A model generated the notes under the pieces. It saw only the letters and a list, made by a program, of their open reading frames with translations, searched no databases and was not told the DNA's origin. From assembly GCA_025928125.1 (NCBI GenBank), contig JAICKD010000065.1, forward strand, positions 1-9,875: a DNA stretch of 9,875 bases, read 5' to 3'. The DNA comes from Ktedonobacterales bacterium. GTDB lineage: Bacteria > Chloroflexota > Ktedonobacteria > Ktedonobacterales > JADMIN01. Of this stretch, positions 1-6,123 are shown one piece after another. Made by a program: the position numbers and the translations under genes. Numbering within the stretch: the first letter of the stretch is position 1; every line of letters begins with the position of its first letter.

Positions 1-598
1 GACGGTCGCGGCCGGGGACGGCAATCGGCCAGTCGGGCTGGCTCGGCGGCTGGCCCGACACCGCCAGATCGCCGCCAGCGTTCACCAGCGCGGGCGTCAG
101 GTTCAGCGCGCGCAACTGGTCGAGCGCGGCGTCTACGGCCATCCCCTTGGCGATGCCACCAAAATCGAGGCCCGCGCCTTGGGGCAGTGTCACCCGTCGC
201 TGCGCCTGATCGAGCTGGATCAGTCGCCAGTCGCCGCCAATGCGCGCCTGCCCGACCCTAGGCGCTGGTGTGCGTCCTGTCCTGTCAATATCCGCGAAGG
301 TGCGATCATAGCCAATCCAGAGCATCTGGCGAAGCAGTGTAGGATCGTAGCGGCCATCGGTGGCGCGGGCAGCCTCAAGCGCGGTGGCCAACACATCCCA
401 GAGGAGCGGGCTGACCTCGACAGCCGTCCCCGCCCGCGCATTCAGGCGCGAGAGCTCACTCTCCGGCAGGAAACGGCTCAAGGCGCGCTCCCACTCATCG
501 AAGAGCGCCCGCACGGTCTCGAAGGCGCGCAGGCCGTGCTCGACTGGCGCCAGCACCGTCACCGTCGTACCCATGGCCACGAAGACATGACGGCTCAT
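1..598 (-). CDS. apbE: FAD:protein FMN transferase (ApbE family), 3' part beyond the left edge
   Basis: About 199 codons are visible and the frame is open to base 1, so the C-terminal part is missing. ApbE enzymes attach FMN from FAD to a Ser/Thr of flavoproteins, usually on the outer face of the membrane. Hallmarks seen in order: AMGTTVTVLAP near residues 8-18; a helical stretch with FDEWERALSRFLPESELSRL; LDFGGIAKGMAVDAAL around residues 147-162, matching the family's nucleotide-binding GGIAKG segment; and LVNAGGDLAVSG, the typical NAGGD motif. The metal-binding and catalytic C-terminal Asp/Thr region lies outside the window. The ATG at 598 gives MSRHVFVAMG; its only nearby purine run (GAAGG) is too close to be a good Shine-Dalgarno. 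A GTG at 628 in the same frame would add ten residues and overlap the upstream gene by 11 nt. With the ATG start the gap to that gene is 19 nt, so they are probably co-transcribed. The family call is secure, the start less so. Confidence 0.93.
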   Translation of the reverse strand, partial: MSRHVFVAMGTTVTVLAPVEHGLRAFETVRALFDEWERALSRFLPESELSRLNARAGTAVEVSPLLWDVLATALEAARATDGRYDPTLLRQMLWIGYDRTFADIDRTGRTPAPRVGQARIGGDWRLIQLDQAQRRVTLPQGAGLDFGGIAKGMAVDAALDQLRALNLTPALVNAGGDLAVSGQPPSQPDWPIAVPGRDR

Positions 599-617
599 GC
601 CTTCGGGCGTCTTCTCG

Positions 618-1010
618 TCAGGAGCCACCGGAGCTGGAGGCGGGAGGCTGGAAGGTACCGGAGCCGGGGCCGAAGTTGTATCCTCCGTCCTGGCCGTTCT
701 GCTGTCCGTCGTCGTCTGAGCCTCGTCCGTCGCCCGGGAAGAATCGTCCATGGTCATCCTGATGTGATGGCGTCGCCGTCGCCGATGCGCCCGCGGCGTT
801 CGCCGAGGTAACGCCAGTCACGTGATTGGCGGCCAGCCCAGCCAGCGCGCAAAATGTCAGCGTCGTTCCGGCGAGCGTCAGGCGTTTCAACGTTTTCGCA
901 CGCTGCCGCGCCTTCTCTGGGGGCATCCGTTCAGGGCCGCTGGCTGGCGTTTGCGGTAATGTCGTCTGCTGCTGCGGCCAGGTGGGAGTATTATTGGGCA
1001 GGTTCCGCAT
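618..1010 (-). CDS. Small membrane-anchored or secreted low-complexity protein
   Basis: 130 residues, no family recognised. The N-terminus is polar and rich in Pro/Gln/Thr (1-35), followed by a basic stretch (KARQRAKTLKR, 33-43), one hydrophobic helix (about 44-65) and SANAAGAS, which contains an Ala-x-Ala signal peptidase-like site near residue 72. The remainder is Gly/Asp/Ser/Gln-rich and probably disordered. This fits either a long signal peptide or a signal anchor with the low-complexity tail outside the cell. A good GGAGG lies upstream of the ATG, but about 14 nt away, which is longer than usual; no ATG, GTG or TTG in frame is closer. It sits 19 nt before apbE, so it may belong to an extracytoplasmic flavin or redox unit, but that is inference from context only. 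Confidence 0.72.
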   Translation of the reverse strand: MRNLPNNTPTWPQQQTTLPQTPASGPERMPPEKARQRAKTLKRLTLAGTTLTFCALAGLAANHVTGVTSANAAGASATATPSHQDDHGRFFPGDGRGSDDDGQQNGQDGGYNFGPGSGTFQPPASSSGGS

Positions 1011-1089
1011 CGTGGATGAACTTTCCTCCCGATTCCGTTTCTTGACGCACCTCAGTTGCTAGTACCGTGCGGCGTTACACCTCGATGCC

Positions 1090-1098
1090 AGTATAGCA
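1090..1098 (-). promoter_or_regulatory. Extended -10 promoter for the 1010-618/apbE unit
   Basis: On the minus strand the sequence reads TGCTATACT, a TATACT -10 hexamer preceded by an extended TGn element. A weak -35 match (TGGATT) lies 16 nt upstream. Transcription would begin near 1083, giving a leader of about 70 nt before the ATG at 1010. TATACTGG also occurs in the promoter proposed for the plus-strand SRPBCC-dnaG unit. Confidence 0.45.
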
Positions 1099-1160
1099 GA
1101 AGCGGATGAGAAATCCATGAAAATATGGGGGCAATAGGTATCTATCAGCCTGGCAGACCT

Positions 1161-1191
1161 CTCCCCCAGCCCCTCCCCTAAAAGGGAGGGG
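1161..1191. repeat. Palindromic GC-rich repeat, copy 1 (perfect hairpin)
   Basis: The right part is a perfect 8-bp inverted repeat: CCCCTCCC (1170-1177) and GGGAGGGG (1184-1191) around the loop CTAAAA. It is preceded by CTCCCCCAG. A related, imperfect copy follows at 1231-1260. Such short C-rich palindromes are commonly dispersed between genes in some bacterial genomes (REP-like). It lies downstream of the Trx-NHL gene and could help end that transcript, but no U-tract follows the stem on the minus strand, so it is not a classical terminator. Confidence 0.7.
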
Positions 1192-1230
1192 TACTGAGGC
1201 GACCATTGTGGCCTCCGGGTCTGATGGCCC

Positions 1231-1260
1231 TCTCCACCAGCCCCCTAAAAGGGAGGGAGC
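1231..1260. repeat. Palindromic GC-rich repeat, copy 2 (degenerate)
   Basis: This stretch shares CCAGCCCC, CTAAAAGGGAGGG and the general layout with the copy at 1161-1191. It has lost about three bases of the left arm (CCCCCTAAAA instead of CCCCTCCCCTAAAA), so its stem is no longer perfect. It begins about 24 nt past the stop of the Trx-NHL gene. Two copies in the same orientation within 100 bp suggest a repeat family, or duplication of one element followed by decay. Confidence 0.6.
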
Positions 1261-1283
1261 CAGATTTCTGGGAAGCATTTCGC

Positions 1284-2834
1284 TTATCCGGGAAGGCAGA
1301 TGCCCGGAGCGCAGAGGCCGGGCAGCGCGAGGGTTGAGACGGAGCCGTCGGGCAGCGAGACGACCCGTATCGCCGAATTATTGGTGTCGGCGACGTAGAG
1401 CCTGCCTCGGGCATAGCTCAGGCCGCTCGGCTCGCGGAAACGCGCCATCAACGGCGGGCCGTCCTCGAAGCCAGCAGACGATTTGCCGCTGAAGCTGCTG
1501 AGGTCGCGGGTCGCGGCGTCGAGTCGGCGCACCTTGTGATTATAGGTATCGGCGACGTAGAGCGTGCCGCCAGCGGGAGCGCCGACGGGTACCCAGGCGA
1601 CGCCAAGCGGGTGCTGCATGCGCGCCATGTCGCCCCGGCCATCGCGGTCGCCGAACTGGAAGAGGTCGCCCCCAGCCAGCGTGCGCACCTTTGGCTCCGG
1701 GTCAGCTAGCTCGATCTCGCGTACGCAGCTAATCTCGCTATCGGCGATATACAGGTTCACGCCATCGGTGGCGATGCCGCTGGGCTGGGCAAAAGCCGCC
1801 TGTATGGCGCTGCCATCGGTGCGATGCTCGGCGCCGGAGCCAGCGAAGACCGCAACCGTCTCGTTCGCGGGATGGTAGACCCAAATCTGGTGCGACCCGG
1901 CCATCGCGATATAGAGTTGGTTCTCCAGCAGGCAGAGATCCCAGGGCGAGTTGAGCGGCGTGCTCAGCGCAGGCCCGCCCTCGGTCCGCCGCAGCCCCTG
2001 CTCGCCCGTCCCGGCGATGGTCGTCACGGACTGGGTTTCGAGGTCGATCCGCCGCAGCAGGTGATTGCCAGTATCGGCCACATAGAGGCAGTTCCGCGCG
2101 GCGTCGAGCGCCATCCCCTGCGGCGCGCGGAAACGCGCAGTCTCGTAGTCGCCATCGGTTGCGCCGGACTCGCCATCGCCAATTGTCACATAGGCGCCGC
2201 CATCGAGATCGGTGCGGATGATGCGATGGTGGCCAGTATCAGCGATGTAGAGGCTCTTGCTTGCCTCATCCGCCAGTACCTTGCCTGGATAGAGCAGCGG
2301 CGATTCCGGCGAAAACGCGCCAGACTCCGCCTCTAGCCTGACGGGCAGCGGAGTGGGGTCGAGCGCCTCGGCCTGACCCAGCAGATCGAACGCCTGCGCG
2401 ATGGCGGCATCCAGCCGGGCGCGATTGCCCTCGCCCGAGACGCGCCCCAGCACATAGCCGCGCGGATCGACCAGCACGAGTGTCGGCCAGCCGCGCACGC
2501 CATAAGCGTCCCAGGTGCGGCGGCCGCTGTCAAGCATCACTGGGTGCGTAATGCCATAGCGGGCAATCGCCTGGCGCACGCTCTCCGGGTCGTCTTCGTT
2601 GGTGAACTTTGGCGAATGAATACCGATCACGGCCAGCGGGCGGCCCGCATATTTGGCTTCGAGATACTTCAGGTCTTCGAGGACATGCAGACAGTTGATG
2701 CAGCAATAGGTCCAGAAGTCGAGCAAGACCAGCTTCCCGCGCACGTCCGCCAGCGTCAATGGCTGAGGCGTATTGAACCACGCCGTGCCTTGTAGCTCAG
2801 GCGCGCGCACCGCTTCAAACTCCAGTCCCATCAT
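1284..2834 (-). CDS. Thioredoxin-like/NHL-repeat protein (NHLRC2-like)
   Basis: 516 residues. An N-terminal thioredoxin-fold domain (about 1-150) carries LLDFWTYCCINCLH, with a CxxC formed by C45 and C48 and an extra C44, and GWPTLVLVD with the cis-proline at P117. This CCINC signature and the domain order match animal NHLRC2 and its bacterial relatives. A C-terminal beta-propeller follows (about 180-505) with six NHL-type repeats, recognised by LYIADTGHHRI, LYVADTGNHLLRRID, LYIAMAGSHQI, LYIADSEISCV, LYVADTYNHKVRRLD and LYVADTNNSAIRV. No signal peptide is visible, so a cytoplasmic location is likely. The start is the first of two ATG codons (2834), with AGGA five nt upstream (CAGGATCCTAATG). 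The start overlaps the upstream Nudix-like gene by 20 nt, which suggests translational coupling. Family identity is strong; the substrate and cellular role of bacterial members are unknown to me. Confidence 0.92.
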   Translation of the reverse strand: MMGLEFEAVRAPELQGTAWFNTPQPLTLADVRGKLVLLDFWTYCCINCLHVLEDLKYLEAKYAGRPLAVIGIHSPKFTNEDDPESVRQAIARYGITHPVMLDSGRRTWDAYGVRGWPTLVLVDPRGYVLGRVSGEGNRARLDAAIAQAFDLLGQAEALDPTPLPVRLEAESGAFSPESPLLYPGKVLADEASKSLYIADTGHHRIIRTDLDGGAYVTIGDGESGATDGDYETARFRAPQGMALDAARNCLYVADTGNHLLRRIDLETQSVTTIAGTGEQGLRRTEGGPALSTPLNSPWDLCLLENQLYIAMAGSHQIWVYHPANETVAVFAGSGAEHRTDGSAIQAAFAQPSGIATDGVNLYIADSEISCVREIELADPEPKVRTLAGGDLFQFGDRDGRGDMARMQHPLGVAWVPVGAPAGGTLYVADTYNHKVRRLDAATRDLSSFSGKSSAGFEDGPPLMARFREPSGLSYARGRLYVADTNNSAIRVVSLPDGSVSTLALPGLCAPGICLPG

Positions 2835-3498
2835 TAGGATCCTGTCCTATTGCCTGCATGCCGTATTTTGCCGTCACACGGAGCAGGGTGCGCTCTCCAT
2901 ATTCCGCCGTCAAATAGACCAGCGCGTCCGGTGGCAGCGACACGCCGGGGCGGAGACGCGCGCTGACATCCTCGCGCGCCAGCAGGTCGTTCAGCGGCAG
3001 CCCGCGCAGAATCTGGCGCAGCGCCTGCCATGAGAGGAGCAGCAGACCCGCGCATTCGCCGCGCGGCCCCAGAGTATCGGTCGTATCAGCCGCGCCGTCA
3101 GCGGCGGCGCGATAGACCGCGACCGCAATACGGTGGACTGCCTCATTGCGCTCCGGGTCGGCGGGGGCGAGTCGTTCAAGGTAGAGCAGCGGCGCGGGCG
3201 CGTCACGCGGGGGCAGCCGGTCAATCGCGTGGTGGGCGCTTGGCCCATAGGTCACATCGGCGGCGAGCAGGTGGAGCGCGTTGCCGAGCCAGCGCTGCCC
3301 GATGGCCGCAATCGCCGCCTCAGGCGAACGGCCCTCCGGCCAGGGGCCGCCGGGTAGCTCCAGTGGAATGAGGACACAGCCTGGGTCGCGCCGCCAGCGG
3401 CTCTCGCCCCCAATCATCAGCGCAACCCGCCCGCGAACCGTTACTAGCGCGGCGCACAGACGCCCATGAGTCGTCTGCGCCGCCGTCTCAGTCTGCAT
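2815..3498 (-). CDS. Nudix-like protein lacking the catalytic motif
   Basis: 227 residues. The N-terminal half resembles a Nudix fold: a strand with ALVTVRGRVALMIGG, then IPLELPGG (about residues 44-51) and a helix-like segment with SPEAAIAAIGQRWLG. In active Nudix enzymes this place holds REuxEExGu, whose glutamates bind metal. Here those positions read Ala, Ile/Gly, Gln, Arg and Trp, so hydrolase activity is unlikely. The C-terminal half contains PLLYLERLAP, IAVAVYRAA and LLSWQALRQIL, a pattern that suits the later strands and helix of the same fold. The ATG at 3498 has only a weak AGGCGG-type site before it. The gene precedes, and overlaps by 20 nt, the Trx-NHL gene, and a TACAAT -10 element lies 48 nt upstream of the start. 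It may be a binding or regulatory partner of its neighbour; that is inference, and the Nudix assignment itself rests on pattern recognition. Confidence 0.75.
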   Translation of the reverse strand: MQTETAAQTTHGRLCAALVTVRGRVALMIGGESRWRRDPGCVLIPLELPGGPWPEGRSPEAAIAAIGQRWLGNALHLLAADVTYGPSAHHAIDRLPPRDAPAPLLYLERLAPADPERNEAVHRIAVAVYRAAADGAADTTDTLGPRGECAGLLLLSWQALRQILRGLPLNDLLAREDVSARLRPGVSLPPDALVYLTAEYGERTLLRVTAKYGMQAIGQDPNDGTGV

Positions 3499-3545
3499 CT
3501 TTGCCGCCTGATTTCCAGCCTGCTGATGTTGAGATCCCCAGGGTC

Positions 3546-3551
3546 ATTGTA
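3546..3551 (-). promoter_or_regulatory. Putative -10 box for the Nudix-like/Trx-NHL unit
   Basis: The minus strand reads GGGGTACAATGACC. TACAAT is one mismatch from TATAAT and would place the transcription start near 3539, about 40 nt before the ATG at 3498. No convincing -35 hexamer is seen at 16-18 nt. The position, between the terminator of the upstream gene and this gene start, supports it. Confidence 0.35.
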
Positions 3552-3607
3552 CCCCGTGGAGCAAGACGCGATGATTGGGCCGCATCTGTCGCCGGAATAT
3601 CGCCAGC

Positions 3608-3643
3608 AAAAAGCGCGGAGGGTGGCCTGAATCCCACCCTCCG
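3608..3643 (-). terminator. Rho-independent terminator after the acidic-protein gene
   Basis: Perfect 10-bp stem: CGGAGGGTGG (3616-3625) and CCACCCTCCG (3634-3643) around an 8-nt loop. On the minus strand the stem is followed by CGC and then TTTTT (3608-3612). It begins 27 nt past the stop codon at 3671. It insulates the acidic-protein gene from the Nudix-like/Trx-NHL unit. Confidence 0.85.
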
Positions 3644-3670
3644 TATGAGTCACCTTTTATCTGCTATTGG

Positions 3671-4258
3671 CTAGTACTGCCTGCGCTCTGGGCGGCGCTG
3701 CTTCTGGGGCTTCGACTGCTTGGTCTTGCGGCCGCCCCAGTCGTCGTCTTCCTCTTCGTCGTCGAAATCGCCCTCATCGAATTCTTCGAGTGACTCCGCT
3801 TCGATCTCCTCACCCTCGCTCGTATCCTCGAAGTTGTAGTCGCTCGTCAGCGGCACATCCAGGTCTTGGGCCTCATCCGAGGCCAGATCAACCTCCGCCT
3901 CATCGCCCAGATCGGCTGAGTTTTTCATCAGCATGTCGATGTTAGCGAGATCCGCCAGCGAGCTGAGTGAACGTGGCGACTCGGGCTTCTTGTCGGCAGG
4001 CTTGTTCTTGGCGGGCTTCGCGGGCGCGGGCGGAGCAACCGGAGCAGCCGGAGTGGCAAGCTCCGTCAGATCAGCCAGCGCGGCCAGATCGTCGCCCGTA
4101 TCCTCGGGTACATCCAGTGGCACATCCAGGTCGAGGATATCATCGCTCAGCGCGGCTCCCGCGCTCGACCCGCCGTCTTTGCCCTGCGCCACGTCGATCC
4201 AGAACGAGGAATAGTTGCGAGGCCGCTCGGCATCCTGGGAATTATCTCTGCGAATCAT
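3671..4258 (-). CDS. Acidic, probably disordered protein of unknown function
   Basis: 195 residues from the chosen ATG. The N-terminus (about 10-28) holds ERPRNYSSFWIDVAQGKD, the only part that looks like a folded or docking motif. The following region is strongly acidic and contains DLDVPL twice (about 43-48 and 132-137), reflected in the DNA by GGCACATCCAGGTC occurring twice. A Pro/Ala/Lys-rich linker (about 70-95) and a helix-like SSLADLANIDMLMKN separate them. An Asp/Glu run (about 157-173) is followed by a basic tail, GGRKTKQSKPQKQRRPERRQY (about 175-195). Such a polyampholyte could bind nucleic acid or a protein partner, but I recognise no family. The ATG at 4258 has GGGAG upstream at somewhat long spacing. 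An in-frame ATG at 4324 would add 22 residues but has no ribosome site. It is transcribed alone, from a strong promoter to a clear terminator. Confidence 0.8.
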   Translation of the reverse strand: MIRRDNSQDAERPRNYSSFWIDVAQGKDGGSSAGAALSDDILDLDVPLDVPEDTGDDLAALADLTELATPAAPVAPPAPAKPAKNKPADKKPESPRSLSSLADLANIDMLMKNSADLGDEAEVDLASDEAQDLDVPLTSDYNFEDTSEGEEIEAESLEEFDEGDFDDEEEDDDWGGRKTKQSKPQKQRRPERRQY

Positions 4259-4395
4259 GCTTGTCTTTCTCCCGGGCGTGGTCGGCGCTGGTTCATCGTT
4301 CGGCGGCGCGCAACCATCTGCCATTCAGGTGCTATCTCAACGATGGGTAGATACTCTCGTACAGACAACACAGATGGACGCCAGCAAGGGCGTCT
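4259..4395 (-). other. Long 5' leader of the acidic-protein gene
   Basis: From the transcription start implied by the promoter at 4403-4431 to the ATG at 4258 there are about 137 nt with no recognised gene. Near its 5' end a perfect 6-bp inverted repeat, GACGCC (4377-4382) and GGCGTC (4389-4394) around a 6-nt loop, can form a small hairpin. ATCGTT and AACGAT further down could pair at long range. I see no known riboswitch pattern. If translation begins at the upstream ATG (4324), the leader is only about 70 nt. Confidence 0.4.
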
Positions 4396-4402
4396 TCCGG
4401 CG

Positions 4403-4431
4403 ATTGTATGCCGCAGGCCACTGGTTGTCAA
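4403..4431 (-). promoter_or_regulatory. Near-consensus sigma-70-type promoter TTGACA-N17-TACAAT
   Basis: On the minus strand TTGACA (4431-4426) is followed by exactly 17 nt and TACAAT (4408-4403). The -35 box overlaps the TGA stop codon of the MBL-fold gene (4430-4428), so the next gene starts its own transcription at the end of the preceding one. A perfect 6-bp inverted repeat, GCCACT (4417-4422) and AGTGGC (4431-4436) around 8 nt, brackets the -35 box and could be an operator or simply a small hairpin. This is the best promoter match in the window. Confidence 0.75.
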
Positions 4432-5255
4432 GTGGCGAGCGACCAGCTTTCCTGGCCATCAGTGGCAGGCAGACGGTGGACGCGCCCCTCGCGCTCCAGC
4501 TTGTAGAGATGCGCCAGCACTGAGTAGGCGGCGATTGGGTGCAGATCGGCGCTGACATCGGCATAAATGGCGCTCACCAGCTCGCCAACCGTTCGCGGGC
4601 CTGCCGCAAGCCCGGCCAGCACCTGCCGCTCGCGCTCCTCGCGGTGGGCAATGTAATAGCTGAGGACCGCCTGGGGATCGTCCAGGAATGGCCCATGCGC
4701 GGGCAGAATGAGCCGCGGATGGAGCGTCTGTAACCGCCGTAGCGACGCCAGATAGTCCAGCAGGTCGCCCTCTGGTGGCGCGATCACCACCGTTCCCACG
4801 CCCGCAATCAGGTCACCCGCGAAGAGCGCGTCGGCGTCTTCGAGCAGAAAGCAGAGATGGTCGAAGCGGTGTCCTGGGGTATGAAGCGCGCGCAGGTTGC
4901 GGTCCCCGACCGCGACCACCGCGCCATCGGCCAGCGGGTGATCCATCGCGGCGACGCCATCGCGGCTCCAGGCGTAGACCGGCACACCGAGCAACTCATG
5001 CAGGGATGCCGCGCCGTCCGCGTGGTCGGGATGGCCGTGCGTCACCAGAATCGCCGTTGCCCTGCCATGCGCGGCTACCGCATCGGCGACGCGGCGCAGA
5101 TGTTCGGAGATATCGGGGCCAGGGTCTATCACCACCACCTCGCCAGCTGCCTCATCCGCGACTAGATAGGTGTTTGTGCCAGGCCCGGTCAGCAGCGAGG
5201 GATTGGGCGCGAGAATACATTCGACGCCCACGGGCAGCGCAACGGCGGCGGACAT
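4428..5255 (-). CDS. MBL-fold hydrolase with C-terminal winged helix (LACTB2-like)
   Basis: 275 residues. The metallo-beta-lactamase fold is clear: GPGTNTYLV near 24-32, VVIDPGP (41-47), THGHPDHADG with metal ligands H73, H75, D77 and H78, LHTPGHRFDH with H129, FAGDLIAG with bridging D148, and LPAHGP with H187. The C-terminal segment (about 205-270) reads GPRTVGELVSAIY and AYSVLAHLYKLEREGRV, a winged-helix-like module typical of the LACTB2-like branch, whose characterised animal member is an endoribonuclease; other branch members act on small thioesters or other substrates. The ATG at 5255 has AGGAG nine nt upstream, whereas the longer reading frame back to 5393 overlaps the Nudix gene and looks non-coding. 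Only 37 nt separate it from the Nudix stop, so they are co-transcribed. The substrate cannot be told from sequence. Confidence 0.93.
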   Translation of the reverse strand: MSAAVALPVGVECILAPNPSLLTGPGTNTYLVADEAAGEVVVIDPGPDISEHLRRVADAVAAHGRATAILVTHGHPDHADGAASLHELLGVPVYAWSRDGVAAMDHPLADGAVVAVGDRNLRALHTPGHRFDHLCFLLEDADALFAGDLIAGVGTVVIAPPEGDLLDYLASLRRLQTLHPRLILPAHGPFLDDPQAVLSYYIAHREERERQVLAGLAAGPRTVGELVSAIYADVSADLHPIAAYSVLAHLYKLEREGRVHRLPATDGQESWSLAT

Positions 5256-5292
5256 GGCGAACTGCTCCTTCGTCTCTCTTCGTCTCTCGTCG

Positions 5293-6048
5293 TTACTCTT
5301 CGTCGGGCAGGAGAATGACTGGCTTGCCGTCGCGCTCGACGACGCGTGGCATGATCGTGCGCGGCGCATGTCCGGCGAAACGCGCGCGGGCATCGGCGAA
5401 GCTACCCAGGCCGTGCAGCTCGCGGAGCTGGTGAATCTGGGCGAAGACGAGTGGGAAGTCGCCGCGCTCGTAGCCCGCGCTGGCTTCTTCTGGCGTGATC
5501 CAGACGCCGTCGGTCGTTTCCAGGTGGTCGTACGCCGCCTCCTGGGAGATGGGCATCTCCGCCAGGAAGAAGTGTGTGTCGAAGCGCTTGGGCATCGCCT
5601 CGGGCGTAATCCAGTGCGCCCAGGGCGTGAGCGCGTCGGTGGCGAAGGTCAGCCCCTCCCGCTCGGCCAGCCCGCTCATCGTCACCTGGCGCTGCTGAAG
5701 CGCCGTGCGGTAGTCGGCGATACGGGCCACGTCTCCTTCGACAATCGCCAGCAATTCCGTCCCACGCCGCGCCAGCAGGACGCCCGCCTCCTCGAAGCAT
5801 TCGCGCAGCGCCGCCACATGGAACCCGCTGCCCAGGGTATCGTCGCCCGCAGCGGCAACACAGAGGCCAGGCGCCCGCTCCGCCTGCTGATCGTCGTCGG
5901 TGACGGAGCCGCCGGGGAAAACGTAAACATCGGGCGCGAACTCGCTCTTGATGTGGCGCCGCACCATAAATACCTCAACCCCGCCGCCCGCGTGTGGCCG
6001 CATCAGCACGCACGTCGCCGCCGGGCGCGGGGTCACTGGAGTCGTCAT
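5293..6048 (-). CDS. Nudix hydrolase, NUDT19-like
   Basis: 251 residues. After an N-terminal strand (ATCVLMRP, VEVFMVRRH), YVFPGGSV (42-49) begins a Nudix motif interrupted by a long insert; it resumes as AALRECFEEAGVLL (79-92) with the metal-binding glutamates E83, E86 and E87. This split motif, together with WAHWITPEAMPKRFDTHFFL (143-162), is typical of the NUDT19 branch, whose mammalian member hydrolyses CoA and acyl-CoA. In bacteria the substrate is usually unproven. A helical C-terminal part follows with GVWITPEEA. The start is the ATG at 6048; its nearest ribosome site, GAAGGG, is 12 nt upstream, slightly long. The gene lies between the cut-off VOC-like ORF and the MBL hydrolase. The 37 nt after its stop contain a short imperfect repeat of GAGACGAAG leading into the next ribosome site. 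Confidence 0.93.
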   Translation of the reverse strand: MTTPVTPRPAATCVLMRPHAGGGVEVFMVRRHIKSEFAPDVYVFPGGSVTDDDQQAERAPGLCVAAAGDDTLGSGFHVAALRECFEEAGVLLARRGTELLAIVEGDVARIADYRTALQQRQVTMSGLAEREGLTFATDALTPWAHWITPEAMPKRFDTHFFLAEMPISQEAAYDHLETTDGVWITPEEASAGYERGDFPLVFAQIHQLRELHGLGSFADARARFAGHAPRTIMPRVVERDGKPVILLPDEE

Positions 6049-6123
6049 AGCTGCCGCAATCCCTTCACTGCCAGCACAAACATCTTCCCTGATTCTACCG
6101 CGATTCGCTCCCGAGCGATCAGC

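Noticed and set aside
179..811. 210-residue plus-strand open frame at the left end
   Set aside because: It is antisense to apbE and the upstream small-protein gene, whose ApbE motifs are unmistakable.
1161..1191. Classical Rho-independent terminator for the Trx-NHL gene
   Set aside because: The hairpin is perfect but no U-tract follows it on either strand; the T or A run is in the loop. It is described as a repeat instead.
3444..3653. 69-residue minus-strand frame upstream of the Nudix-like gene
   Set aside because: It spans the terminator and promoter region, ends in an arginine-rich run within the next gene's frame, and has no ribosome site.
5256..5393. N-terminal extension of the MBL-fold protein by 46 residues
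   Set aside because: It would overlap the Nudix gene, is Ser/Arg-rich with no family match, and a good AGGAG precedes the internal ATG at 5255.
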